Source: Rhynochetos jubatus (Eukaryota > Chordata > Aves > Eurypygiformes > Rhynochetidae). Taken from it: a DNA stretch of 64,000 nt. Under the pieces are notes generated by a model. That model had not been told where the DNA came from and did no database searches. It saw only the letters and a list, made by a program, of their open reading frames with translations. Within the stretch, counting starts at the first letter, position 1; each line of letters opens with the position of its first letter. The stretch covers positions 33,251,722 through 33,315,721 of the forward strand of contig CM050654.1 of NCBI GenBank assembly GCA_027574665.1, given 5' to 3'. The translations under genes were made by a program, and so were the position numbers. Positions 1 to 16,000 of this stretch are shown piece after piece.

Positions 1-2730
<2,730 letters not shown>

Positions 2731-2835
2731 AGATCCCAAGAGATTGTTTTGTTTTCCCATACCTGTTGTAAATTTTCCTTATTCTGCTTAATGAGATTTT
2801 TCTTAAAGATCAATAAATCCTAGAGGATTGCTTTG
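2731..2835 (+). other. C2orf76: C2orf76 3' UTR with AATAAA poly(A) signal at 2812-2817
   Basis: A consensus AATAAA lies 82 nt after the C2orf76 stop codon, giving a plausible short 3' UTR ending near 2835. Longer isoforms ending at later AATAAA copies (for example at about 6183 and 8745) cannot be ruled out. Confidence 0.6.
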
Positions 2836-5800
2836 CAAACAGTGCAATTCCCTTCCTATAGAAATTAATTTCTGTCAATATGCTGAGACTCAGAGAAGAA
2901 AAACTGGGCGACATAAATGACTTTTTGTCTTTCTCCCATGTCTTTTTCCTTCGCTCTTAGGATGCAGGCAGTGCAATCTGACCTGTGGCACAGCTCTTGG
3001 TGCAATCCTACAGCAGACATTACCTGCATATGGAGATTATACAATGCACAGTAAGACCATCCCAGTACTAACTTTCAATGAAAATGGAAACATTTTATGA
3101 CCAAATCACTTAGTATTTTAGAGAGCTTGAGAAGAGAATCTCTGTTTCAAGTCATAGCCTTACTTCTCTCATTTTATGTTTGGTCTCCTTTGTTTAAATG
3201 GTGCAGACTGGCAAGTGTTTCGTGCTCTTTACTGGTGAATGCTTTCCTTTATACTCTCTTCCAGCCCTCTTTAGCATGCTGAAAGAGACAAATGACTGTT
3301 GGGAGGCTGTTCTGTTGAAAGACCAGCTTGCCTGTTGATAGCTTTACTTCATGGAGACACCTTCCTGTAGGAGGTACCTACCTGAGTTCTGCCAGGACAT
3401 CAGTGTGCAGAAGTAGGAACCGAGCATTTTTCCCAAGAGTGTAGCCTATGGTTTGCTCCCATCTCATTTTCTTCATCCTTCCTGACAACTCTGGTTTAGG
3501 CTGATTTCGGTAGCTGATGTTACTCACCAATGTCTTTGCTTTAAACGGAGTTTTATTCTTTTGTGAAAGTTGTCTGCCACGTTGTCATCAGTGATTAAGA
3601 GGGTGGTTGTATCTTTATCTTGTAAGGAAGACTGCTGTCTCACTGCGGTCACCTGCGTTCTCTTGGGATTTAGATGCTGTTATGCATGCTCTGATGAATT
3701 TGTGATGAGAATGTACCACTTGCCTCCTCTTCCTGTCCAGGCCGCCTTTCTGTGGCTGGCACCTGCTCCCTAAACATGGGCCTGTGTCCCAGCTACCTGC
3801 TTGCACAGTCTGTCATGTTTGCCAGATTAATCTGGCTAATAAGATTTTGTACCTGTCTTCACAGACAGTTTAAGTTAATGCATGGCACTCCAGAGGACGC
3901 CAGCTTTGTTCAGCCAAATCTAATGTAATGAAGGTAACTTTGTGGGGAGTAGATTGCATACCGGAGAGATCAAAATCTCCAGCCCTTTCCGACAGTTTGG
4001 GATTGTTTTTGTGATCTCTAAGTCATTTGTGTTTGAAAGTCACCAAATTTAGTAATTGTGCTTTCTGGGCTAGTAGAGTTACAAACGTTCAGTGCCACAG
4101 CGAGTGTGAAAAAGCAATTCTACAGCATCAACGAGACATTAGGTAAATGTTTTAATGCAAATATGCAAGAATGATGCAGCTGGCACTCCAGACTAGCTTC
4201 TTTTTCCAAGGGAAGAGTTAAACTGCTGCTTTGTGCGCTCTGTTCGCTCTGGCAACAGCACTTCATTGGCTCCTTTCTGTAGCAGCACAGTAGAGCCTTT
4301 TGTAATGCTCTCTGTGACCACACTTGTAAACTGGATTCTTCCTGAAGTGTTTTTCTACTGTTTTTTTTTTTCTTTGTTGGCCCTTTAATAATGCTTCTTT
4401 CAAATAAACCCCACAAACCCAAAGCTAATAACTGAGAACTTGTTAAGATAGATGCTGTTCCAATGGGTTTTGGTAGGATATGGTATAGCCTTGTATCAAA
4501 GTAGGTTTGATTCCATGGAGTACTGAATGAAATCTGTGAACACACGCTAATAGGTTACTAAGGGCTGAGATGCCTTTGCCCGTGGTGTTATGAAATCCTC
4601 TTTCTACTGGAGGAAACCACCTACAGAGTTGGTACCACGGCTTGTTATCCTGGCAGAGGTCACAAACTCCATCCGTTTACAGTTAGTCAAAAGTGGCTTC
4701 TCCGTAACGCATCGTGGGGTGAATCACACAGCGTTGCTGGTGTTCTTAGACACTAATAAGGATTCATCTTGCACTGTGATGTCTTTCAAGCTTCTCACTA
4801 GCATTTTTAAAAAAAAAAAAACAGCATCCAGAGTGGACGCTGAAATAACATGCAACTTCTGGGTTATTGCACTGTAGCAGAGAAAGGCAGGCAAACTGGA
4901 AGCTGGGGGCGTGTGTGGGGATTGGGTGTTTCTTGGAGAAAGAAAAGCACTTCGGAGAGACTGGAGTTTTTGCTAGGAGGTGTGGAAGAATAACTACTGC
5001 ATGAGAAGAGAGGAAATTAGGAAAGGAATTACCATGAAAAGGAAGAAGAGGTAACAGTGTAACTGAAGAAGCACACAAAATCTTGATTGTACAACACTCT
5101 TGGCACAGATATACTGGAGTAGTTCTGCTTTTTATGCCACTAAAGGTAAGAAAATGGCACATTTTAATAATTTTTGAATTGAATTCGTAAACTGCTGGAA
5201 TGGGCATCTTGTTTCCTGGCTTTGTCATGCTATATTTTCTGCATGCAGCAGCTTTTGTGTGTTTTTCTGTCCAGATGTAGTTATGTTGCCTCTTGAAGAA
5301 GGAAGAGCTAAGAAAACGGTTGACATGGATAGCTGAGTTAAATGTTGACAGTTACCAGTGGCATAAAGAGGTCCCCAAAGAACTGATACGCACCACATTT
5401 AACGTTGGGGAACTGCTTTATCAGATGTAAACACTCTGTCTTAGAGGTGATCCCGGGATAAGTTGCAAGCTGTGGTGTTCCTCTCACTCCCTGGGAGTAT
5501 TCAGCACATCCCCTGGTAGATCACTTACTTAAACATGGGCTTCCAGTACCAGTCCAAGTGTTACCACAGCCATGACAGGACACTGTGGGTCCTGCCCTTG
5601 CAAGCTCATAGCCACAGAAATCCTGAGCGTCCAGAGACCAAGAGTGAGAAAACTGAACATGGGATGCTCATTCTTGGTCTCATATGACTGGTAGGATCCC
5701 GGCTTCAGAGGAACTTCAGCCAACTGGAGGCATTACAGATGCTTAAGGCAAGGGCACACTTGCGCTTATTGAACAGTTTGGGCTGAGCTCAGGCTTGCTG

Positions 5801-8800
5801 CTTGGCACTTGATCCTCTCTCCCTGATTTCCTTTTCAAAGTACTGCTTGGCACAGATTTGCAAATGATTAATGAATCAAGCAATGATGCCCAGAAGGCAA
5901 CTTTACTCCTTTCCATATTATCAGGACATTGACCTTTTCCTGCAGCCCCTTTCCTGTTGAGTTAGAGGAATGGCCACACCTCTGGTTATTCTCCCTGCCA
6001 CTTCCCTTTGCTTCTTGCTGCCACCTCTGCCGATTTGCCGTGCTTTAGTGGTTAGGTTTACACCTCATCTGATATGCAACAGCAGCATTTCCTGTGGCAG
6101 GGAATGTACGTTTGTTGTATTCACGAAGAAATACGCTTTGAAATCAAGAAGAAACCTTCTCTACACTGTTGCTAATATTGCACAATAAAGGATCCTTTCT
6201 TGCCTCACAGGAGGGCTTGCATAGGACAGATCAGTGGAAAGAAAAATGTTTTTATCTTAATGCTTTGTATCTTGGATGGAAATGAGAGAAATTGCATTGA
6301 GAATGCAAAACAAAAGCAGGGAAGAGCCAAGACCTGCTGCCATAAACCATCTTTGCCAGCAGAGGAAGCCAGCAGGTGTCAGCACAGCCTGTTCTTTCCT
6401 TCTCCAGAACCTCTGCAAGCCAAGAAATATGTCATGTTTATGAAAAATGCTTATCTGTGAATTGGTTTAGCCTGCAAAGTCTGTACTAGGGTGCTGGTGA
6501 TGAAAGCTGAAGTTTTCCTTGCAGAAAGTATTTCTTTTTATATTAAAATCAAAAAGCGGCAAATTGAACTGCTATCGGTGCTTAAATTCCTGTTGTTAGA
6601 GAGCATCCTTTGCGGAGCCAGTTCCAGCGTGTCTAAATCTTTGCATGCTGTGAGGAGGCATTTGCAGAACATTCATTTGAAGAATTGTCTGGAAAAGATC
6701 GGTGTTAATTTGCTGAGGTTTTGTAAAGTAGACTTTAAGTGTGCCTAATTTTTTTTTTTTTTTAAACACAAGGAAAACCACCCAGAACAGCCACACATGC
6801 AAAGCAGATCAAAACATCTTCAGCAACACAGCTTAAACACCCAGCGAATGTCTCCTCCATGCTTCTGGCCCTAAGCTCCTTCTATTTCTTCCTCGTAGCG
6901 CGAGGGCTGAGGAGAACCTGGCACCGCGCTTGCCGGGCCGCGCTTGCCGAGCTGTGATGAGCTGAGATGGGATGTGAGTTCTGGAGTCCGAACCCGAGCA
7001 CTGTGCACAGCTTTGTGCTGTCAGTGATCGAAGTGTGCATAGGTGCTGCCTGGTTAAAAGGGCAAATCGGGATTGTTGCACAGGGACAAGGTGTGACGGA
7101 GCTTTCTGCTGAGATTCCCGATGCTTTTCTTGCAGCAGCTTGCAGATGCCAGGGATGCTATCGAAGAGAAGGAAGTTAAGTGGCAGGTCAAGCCTGGATG
7201 ACCTAAATTCTTCCTTCCTTCTGTTTTGGGCTGCTGCCTCGGTTCCTTTCTTCTAGCCTTGTAGCACTGGCGTCATGCTAGGGGTTTACCACAGCTTGCT
7301 GTGTATGAGACCAGTTTATTGATTCCAAACTATCACTACAGCCCTCAAACGCTGTTCCCAATCCACAGGTGACGCGTGGGAACTGGCAGCTGTGCGATCT
7401 TGTGCTGTCTGCAGGGACAGGCCGCGGCGTGCATGGGTCGGCATGGAGGTGCAGGTTGTTAGGGAGGCGTTACTCTCACTTCTTTTTGCACAGCACCCAG
7501 TTCTGCTTCGCTGGGGACCAGGACCTCCTCGTGAAGCATGGCATGCCTGGCAGATAGCCTCCAGGACAGGTGGGTGTTTGGGCTGGTGAGGAGGTGGGGG
7601 AGAGGATGGGACACAGAGCTTTCATCTTCCTCTGGATACAATATTTTTTATGAGATATGGGTTGTACCTTTTGTTTGCTAGCATCCTCTCTAATAGATTC
7701 TTTCCTTTGTAGTGAGCCAAAAGCAGGCAGCCAGAGGAACGTGAGTTTCCAGTGGTAGTGAATCAGAGCTCCGTATCACAGAATTCACCTTTGCGTGTCT
7801 GTGGCTGCTCTCTGGCAGGTGACAGTGCTGTGTACCAGGAATGCCAGCAATTACTGTAAGAATTGGTGCCATCTGCTCTCATTCCACATCTTGGGAAGGT
7901 TTAATTCTGCTTTCTAACCTGAAACCCAGGGAATGTATTCTTTAAGGCTGTTTTGGGAAGCCCCTTTTCTTCAGTGAACTGTGATTTTTTTTTTTAAATG
8001 GAAGGTGTGGCGTTGGTCTGGTTTTCACACCACTTTGGTGTCGCCCCTTTGGCTCTATGCCTGTGTTTGTGTCCATCCAACTGGAGGAGGTCAGCTGGTT
8101 TCAGAGCCTCAGCAGCAATCTAGAAATGAAGGCTGTGTATCCTAGCGGTTAGTATCATGGCCATTTCTTCACACTACTCCCCTGCCCCATCCCCTCCAAA
8201 TGAAAGAAATCTGGTTCTGCAGAAAGCAGCCTTGAATCTCTCACAGCAACTTTGGTTTTTAGAGCGCGGGATGAGGCAGCTACTCGAACGCAGGCATCCG
8301 ACTGCGGCTAGCTCTTTAGGCCAGCAGGCTGGCGTGCTGCAGCAGCAGCTGAAGCTAGCTCATTGCACATCAGATATGGGAAACCAATAACAGGAATAAC
8401 TAACCAGCTGAACAGCAGCCGTAGTGGGTCCTCCGCTGCCGAGGTTTCTAAATCTGAAGCAGATTATCTTTCTAGGAGGACTGCTGTAGTGCCACTTTAA
8501 GTCTTTGAAAGATTCCTGTGATACTGTGCTTGTAATACGTGATCATCCTGACTGGCCACACCAGTTATTTTTAGTCTGATTATGAAAGTCCTGCGATGCT
8601 CTGCTAACAAGAACTGTCCCTAATCATAGATGGTATCTTCCTGCTGCATATTGTAGGCCCAACTGTAAAATAAGCGTGGTTCTGACTTGCACTGAACAAC
8701 CTTGGGCAGAAATTCTGCAAAACTGATGCTGCTTATTAAAGCACAATAAACAGATAAAAGTTTATCTGTTTATCTGTTTATAAAAGTAACAGTTTGTTAC

Positions 8801-11800
8801 TGCCCTAGCGTAACAAACCTCATTCCTCAAACCTGCAGCACAGTGCGCAGATCCCGCTAGCTCTGAAATTTTGAGCTCAAGGGTAACACCAGACTTTTGT
8901 TGCTGATCGTAGCAGGTCACACAACTGCACTGGCCAGCTTGGAGACTGGAGGAAATATATCACATAGAGGTGCTGAAGCAAGTGCATCCCCCTAAAGATT
9001 TAACTGTGGTTTGAGATGTCCCTTTGTGAGTAAATCCCTGAAGAGCAAGAAACCAAATGCACTGTTTAAAATCCTTGTGTTATAAAAGAAGGAGTGAGGG
9101 AACTGTACCTGCAGAGGTTAATCTTCAGCACAGGAATTTAAATGAACTCATTAAAATCAACTTACAAATTAGCTCATTAAAATCCAATGCTGCAGATCCA
9201 GAAGACGGTTGATCTGGCATGCCACTTCCACGAAGAAGCGACTTAAACAGAGAACAAATTGATAATATTAAAACTCCCTTTTCCTTTCCACTCCCACAAC
9301 CCCTCAGCTGGAGCTCCCTCTTCCTTGAACTTTGTATCAACAGCACTTTCTGTTTAGTTGAATTAAGCTTGTCTGACCCAGTGCTACAAGTGCTCTGTAG
9401 TATCACTAGCCTCCTGTAAAGAAACGTACATCTGTACACACTCGTGCCCTCCCACGAGTGTAGGAACTCTGCTAGAGAGGCTCCGGTGCACCAGGTCACA
9501 GTGATAATCATTTTCACATACTATCGTGATAACAAGGCTGCTAGCTGTAGTGGGCTTTATTTCCTAGTGGTTAAACTTTGGATAATCACACTGCTCTACT
9601 ACTGCCATTAAAGTAATGGTATAGTTCAGGGAGAGGAGGGGAAAAAAACCTCAGTGAGTTCCGATATAATTATATAGACCTGTTCAGAATATATTTTATG
9701 TAACTACAGAAGCCAGTGATTAAAACTGGCCTTACTCTTACAGCTTTTCAGTCGGTTCTTACATATCCCAGAGGCACATAGTAGGCAATACAGGAAATAA
9801 AAATGTAAAGAATTTACATTCCAGCTAAATATTCTGCAGTAATATATATGTGTGCACATATATACATAGAGAGAAACCTGAAGTACAAAACCAGTTAATT
9901 GGTAAATTTTAAGCTAACCTCACTAAACCCCCTATCCACATCAAAACATTCGTAAGGAAATGATCATTGAAAAATTCCTCAATTTTTTTTTCCCTCAAGC
10001 TACTTTTCAGCGTTTCAGAATCAGAACTGTTGTGTCAAAGGTGCTGAGGACCAGACGCCTACACCATCTGAAACGCTCTTCTGCAGTGTCAGGAGTTGGT
10101 TTCAGTCTTTACCGGGGATGGTGACTGGCTGGACAGTCTGTTGGCACGTGCAACGCCTGGAGACGCTCGACCAGCCTTTTTTTAGATGCTGTGGAGCTGC
10201 GGTAGCTGCAGGGATTTTGAGCTGGCTCGTCTGTCCATCTGGTCTTGTGTCCATCTGAAAAGCACCGTGCTGACTCAACTAACGGAGCCAGCTCCTCGGG
10301 TAGGGCCGGATGCCCGACTCTGCTGCTGCTCATCCAAACTGTCCCTTTGCCTTGATGGGAAAGGGTATGTGGGCGTGAAAGTTGTAATCAAAGAGAAGGT
10401 GCAAACCTTACTGCTGCTGGGCAGAAAAGCGAGTCTTTAACCTTGCAGTGAGTCACCGTAAAACCACACCTTTCTCCTTGAACACAAAGCTTGCAAGTTT
10501 TTGTAATGTTCTTTCCCTGCCTCTTAATCCTTTTATCTTTTTTTTCCACCAGGCAGTAGTCATGCCTGACCTGAAGATGTAAAAAGAAGCTTAGGTAGGA
10601 AAAAGAGGCATTGGAATACGTTATTGTAACAAGACAATGTGTAAACTGGTGCTTTTATGTTGACTTTGCTTGGTGATGAAATGGAAAACTAAAAGAACAA
10701 GCTTGCTGAATCTGGTTTTCCTCGAAGGATGAGTCACACTGGAGTGGGTGGGATTATACTCTGGTGAAACTGTCTCAGATCCCTGTGGAAACTTAACCGA
10801 CCATTCAACCACAAATAAATAGTGCCTGGTAATCGATCTGCTTGGTGAGTGACGGAATCATGTGCCCATCTGGGCTGGAGGTTGTGGACATGGATGGGGA
10901 AACCTGAATAACCACAACTCTGAAGGGGACAGTGGGAATGAATACTATCTTCCCCATGTTGCTAAAAAAAAACACCCCAACAACAAAAAATCAGCTGATT
11001 ATGAAATCTGGGCATTTCCCTCATGCTTTCTTTCTATTCAGTGGAAAGAAATGGTGTTTGGAGACACTACTGTAAAGCCTTAGGCAGGAACTGAAATCCC
11101 TCTATCATCACTGGCACTGTGAGCAATATCTAGAGATATTGTAGTTATTTGAGCGTAATTCTTAAGACCCTCTGTCTGTGTAGAAATCATCCAGGTTACA
11201 GAAGCAATGTTGGCTTGTAGATGGGTTTAGGTGCCCCAAAGTTGATAATTTTTCCCCCCATTTTTATGAACTGGTCTAGTAACAAGTACTCTCTCGTCCC
11301 ACGAGCCATCCCTCATTTGATGCTGACAGCTGTTGTTTTTCAAAGCAATACTGAACACCGAGTGGTGCCTTATGGAACTGTAGGAAAATGAGGCTGTTCT
11401 AGCCGTGTCCTTGTATCTGACCTTCCTGAGGTAGTCTTCTTGTGTCATCCCGATTGCTTGCTTTTAAATGAGCTTTTGTGAATGGCTGTCCGTTCTCTGT
11501 TTGGTGATTTGGATGTGCAAAACCTAAAGAATTATTCTGATAAAGAGCAAGAGCTTGAAGGGATAGAAAGTGACAGGTGGAAAATGAAATTGGGACACAA
11601 ATCTTCCTTGCCCTGTACCTTGTCCAAAGTGGGTGTGAAGTCAGAAAAGCTTTGTGATCTAGCAAGTGACTTTTTAGGGTGCAAAGCAATGAAGGACTGT
11701 GCCGAAACGGTACAACTGCTCTGTATTAATGTTGTAGTCCAGACTTGCTCATCCCTTTGCAAGACCATTCAAAGATCTTATTCTTTCTAGTGAAACCAAT

Positions 11801-12107
11801 GCGTTTAGAGCTGTTTTGTCTGCGTAAATGGGCATGTTCAGGTGACAATTTCTAAAAGCTATATTGATGGAAGGCCAGCTGGAAGGCCTTGGTTTTCTCC
11901 ATGTGATTTTGTGAAGCAGCAAATCTTTCCAATAATTATCTTTGCTCTACTTCCATCAAATACTACTTGCAACTTCGGCTTAGTAAAACAGAGGACCTGC
12001 AGCAGCAGCAGCGGTCATTTCAGAGCCAGCAGTGCAGACCAGACGGGATGTTAGGGACACCTCTCTCTCTCTCTCTTCAAATGCTTTTATACTGCTGGAA
12101 AAAGTGC
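2836..12107. other. Intergenic interval between convergent C2orf76 and STEAP3
   Basis: About 9.3 kb lying between the two 3' ends. I see no exon with homology I recognise on either strand. It holds homopolymer tracts (for example an A12 run near 4809 and a T run near 6750), a short CT repeat at 12060-12076, and the stem-loop cluster at 8746-8818. Parts may be transcribed as extended 3' UTR of either gene. Confidence 0.6.
8746..8818. repeat. Cluster of small inverted repeats (13-bp and 9-bp perfect stems)
   Basis: ATAAACAGATAAA (8746-8758) is the reverse complement of TTTATCTGTTTAT at 8761-8773, with a 2-nt gap. The same 13-mer recurs at 8769-8781, offset by 8 bp. Immediately after, GTTTGTTAC (8792-8800) pairs with GTAACAAAC (8810-8818) across 9 nt. 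It may be a remnant of a small element or local slippage; no known family is recognised. Confidence 0.55.
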
Positions 12108-12783
12108 TTTATTTCCGTAGCTTGTAAACGTACACCAGGCACAGCTTACAGGACCAGAAGTGCTGTCTGTATTTGGGAGAACAGGGATACTTGGAATTGC
12201 TGCCAGGTTTGGATGCTTTTAGTAAAATCTGCAGATGCTACATAACATGGATATTGCTGTTCTTGCTTGGCCATAGAGTTCATTGAGACCAAAACCAGAG
12301 ACAATTCATCCTTCCAAACCTCACTGCCTTGACTGATCCAGACACTCGAGGCAGGATATCTTTGCTGTCATAAACACCAGAAAATCTGTGCTACTTCCTA
12401 TTAAAATAAAAACCAGAAGGGCATTGAAATTTATGAGAGCAGCTGGGAAAGCAACCGAAAAGTACTGGTCTGGGGAGCTGCCGGCCAGCACCTCAAGTGA
12501 CTGATCTGACTAACAGAGCCCATCAGTTTCCCAGGTACATTAGTGCTGCTAGCTCGGTGTTCACGGTCATTTTTAAGGCCATAGTTGTCTTAGAAAATCA
12601 GCAATATAATTTAACTACTACTGTCTAAACTAGTTTCATGGTCTTCCATTTTCTAAAGTCACCAAATTTTATTATTTCCCCACAATACAATTATACCAAA
12701 ACATACATATATTTAAGAAAAAGAAACACCTTTATAGAAATGTTGATAGTGCTTTGAAATCCTCTGTCGCAGCCGGGGCTCCG
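12108..12783 (-). other. STEAP3: STEAP3 3' UTR (extent uncertain) with candidate poly(A) signals
   Basis: This is the sequence immediately downstream of the stop codon on the minus strand. Two exact AATAAA signals occur on that strand, at 12673-12668 (about 110 nt after the stop) and at 12113-12108 (about 670 nt after). I cannot tell which is used, or whether the UTR runs further into the 3-12 kb interval, where many AT-rich signals occur by chance. No open frame of interest is seen here. Confidence 0.45.
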
Positions 12784-13074
12784 TTAGACATTGCTAGAGG
12801 TCTCCCCACTTGCATATTCCCCTGTTGCGCTGGGCAGAACGAACTTCACGTATCTCCCCTTCTCCCAGCCCCTCCTGATTCGCAGAAGTCTTTGCTGGAT
12901 GCAGGGCAAACAGAAGATGATTTTTGCTAGGATCACAGTACATGGGACGAGCAACGTGAGGGTGTAGGTCGGAGGCAGGTAGAATTTGTACTGGTTCTCA
13001 TCGAAGGCCCTCGACCATCCGTACGTGAGTGTGTGCAGGGTGCTGATTACCAAGGCAACAAATCCAAGGGTGGA
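12784..13074 (-). CDS. STEAP3: STEAP3 exon 5: membrane segments 5-6 and C-terminus with stop codon
   Basis: The acceptor follows a pyrimidine tract (CTTCTTTTTAG, AG at 13076-13075). The exon opens in phase 0 with [20 protein letters not shown], which includes haem-ligand position His406. It continues with [21 protein letters not shown] (segment 6), the basic stretch [17 protein letters not shown], and a short cytosolic tail ending SSNV, then TAA at 12786-12784. A shorter frame beginning at an internal Met (13053) is only the Met-initiated part of this exon. The coding part of the exon is 291 nt including the stop codon. Confidence 0.95.
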   Translation of the reverse strand, partial: STLGFVALVISTLHTLTYGWSRAFDENQYKFYLPPTYTLTLLVPCTVILAKIIFCLPCIQQRLLRIRRGWEKGRYVKFVLPSATGEYASGETSSNV

Positions 13075-16000
13075 CTAAAAAGAAGAGAAACACACGCCAG
13101 TTAGCAGAGGACCTCTTGCCTGTCTGTTTTCCTACATTTTTTTACTCTATTCTGTAAGTGTATGTAGCACAGAGAAAGCAATGAGTATTCCTGTGTTTCT
13201 TGGACAGAATAAAACGCGTCTGGAAGCCTTCCCTGGGTAGCGTGCCAGACTGCATTTTTCTTTTTCTAATCAGAGGTTAAGTGTGATATTAGAAACTCAG
13301 CAGGAGTTTCCCAGAAGATGCTGCCAGCTCGGCTGAGAGGTGGGCTCCTGCTCAGCAGCCCCCAGCCCCCGCTGAGTGTGTAGCCGCAGGCAGCGTGCAA
13401 AAGCTCCTCCCGAACCGCAGCTGCCAGCTCCGCTGCCTGCCGGTCTGTGGCTGGCGAGGGGCTGCTGGCCGGCGGGGTGAAGCGTCAGCATCGTGGCTCT
13501 GGACCGACAGTTGGCACCGTCAGAAGTCAGCGAAGCTGTAGCTTCATACAGAGCAGACACCTTCAGTTAACTGCCGTCATCTACAGAAAAACCACATTAT
13601 GGGGACAGAAATGCTCTGGTCGGAGGTAAGCAACAGCCCTGAAGGGTTTTCTTCTGTCCTAGAGATCTGTGTTGGTTCATGAGACCATCAGGCTGTATGA
13701 TGGGCTAAGTCCTTGAAATGGGGAGCCAAGAGCCCTTTATCCACTTGGGAAAGTGGCAGGGACCCAGTCCTTGTTCTGCAGACAAGAACTTATAGAATGG
13801 TTCAGGTTGGAAGGGACCTTAAAGATCATCTAGTTCCAACTTTCAGCTGAGATCACGGCTCCCAAGCATTTTGCCTGAATACTTCCAGCTCCCTCTGAGG
13901 GTTGCTCTCAGGAAGGGTTTTAAACTCTGGTCCCCTCACCAGCATCAGAGGCGGTGGCTCTGGAGCTTGCCAGCTCCCCTGCCCACTGGCACTCAGCAGG
14001 AGCCGGGCGCTCGCTCCCGCAGGCATCTCAGGTACAAGCCATTGCTGTTGTGTTCTCCAAGGCAAGCACGGGTGTAGCACATTGCTCTGCTGCCCTACTT
14101 GGAACGCTTGGTCTAAGCCTGCAATATCAACCACATGTCGAGGTGACTAGACAGGGAAAATTTTGCTGCTGAAGTCCGTAACTCAGCGAGGAAAGCCTTT
14201 ACAAGTCAAACTATCTGGCGTGATGCAGCTAGTCAGAGGTCAGCAAGAAACACCGTCTTCCTGAAGGTATGTCCAGGAAAGAGGACACAGGAAGGAAATA
14301 AGGGACCAGGGCAAGACAGAAGGAAGGACTCATAGTTTTCTCTTGACAAAATAATCTCAGCTGGAAACCTAGCTAATTGAAAGCATCCCTTCCTATTTTT
14401 GATTGTTGGGAAACTATTTAAAAACTCAGACAACTTTAAAAAGCGTACCGCATCGTTGTCAACAAACGACTGAGAATCCTCTAACCTTCGGAGCTAATCA
14501 CTTAGGCAGCTGAGGACTGGGGAGGAGAGGGAAGGAGGGCTCTAAAATCTGCCAGCAGGTCCAGGTGCTTTATTTTTACAGCACCTATCAGGCAGTCATG
14601 TGGGTGCCACTGAGTCCTGCCAAGATTTCATGCGTACCACACCCTGCCAAGTCAGGGAGCTGTCCTGCGTTACAGCTGACCATTACTCGAGGTTGTGCCA
14701 GGAGTCGGGAGCAGACCTGTGAACTCATCTCCAGTCCTGTGTGCATCCCTGCACCCATCCTTTCTTCCAGGGACAGCTGTCCTTTTGACCAGAAGCCACA
14801 TCTGACTCCTAAGCCAAAGTGGGAACAAGCAGCAAACTGCAACAGAGTTTCACTTGGAAAATTAAGGAGTTTGCTGGAATATGCCATGATTGCAACTGAA
14901 CCGAACAGCAGGGCCTGACCCATAGCTCATCCGTCATTTCCCGACTCTGAGCTTCTCTCCAACAGGCAAAAAAAAAGCCTGGGTGGCAAACGGTTTCAAG
15001 TACCAGCTTGAGACTCATCAGGCAGAGCACAGATGTGGAGAAGGGCAGGGGAAGGGGGACAGAGTGAAGCCCAAGGGCAGCAGATGCTTTCTGCCCTGGG
15101 TAAGGGGTGCTTTCGGAGTCAGCCCGAGCAGGGTCTATGCATGGCAGAGATGTCGGAGCTGGAGATAATTGAGTTGTTCCTCTCCAGTTTCTCTTTCAAC
15201 TGCTGCTGGTACTGGGAAAGAACAGGAGTGGAAATTAGTAGGGCAGAAGGTGACAAACCATCACAGGCCTCAGTGACCCACCTTTGTGTGTCGAAGGCAG
15301 GGCATGTGAAACAAAAAAGCTAATTGGCAAAAAACCACGTGGATAAGCCGCCGGTGACTGGGAACAGCTCTGGCAGCTCCTCAGACCACAGCAACAGGCT
15401 GATGCACGCTCGTAACACAAACGCGGGGCTGTCTGGAGAGAACCTGGGTGCTGGGGCTGAGGAAGGGGTGTTGGGGTGTCCCAATGCCATCACTGGCTGA
15501 AGCACCTGTGGGTCAGCAGGGTCCCAGGGATGCCCCCACCAGACAAGCTGTCGGGCAGAGGTTGATCTGTAAGTGCACGGAAGTTTTGCCGATGGCAGGT
15601 TTCCTCGGTTCCTTCAGCTCGTGCTCAGTACGGTACGATGCAGAGCCTGCTGAGCATCCCACGGGCTGATCTGCCAACATGCTTAGCCCCAATACCGTGC
15701 TGAGTGTTTTGAAGCTGTTCTCATTTATCCCCTCAATGCAGTTTCTGGCTATGAAGCTTTTGGGGTTTTTTGTTTTAAACAGTGGCAGGGTTTTTTTTTT
15801 TCAGTCACAGCATGCGGAATATGGGGCCAGCACTGACATAAGGTGTTAAAGCCACCTGAAAAATGGCTGTATGAAGATGGTATCTCCCTAATGCAGGCTT
15901 TGCATCTATTTTCTGTTCTGTATTAACTCTTGTGTCTCCCCCATTGCCTTGGTGTCTGTGAGGCTCCCTGTAATGCATCAGCGAAGGTGATTCAATCGCG

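Noticed and set aside
8138..8165. Short stretch resembling a tRNA A-box (TAGCGGTTAGTATC)
   Set aside because: No B-box, no acceptor-stem complementarity and no plausible anticodon arm downstream.
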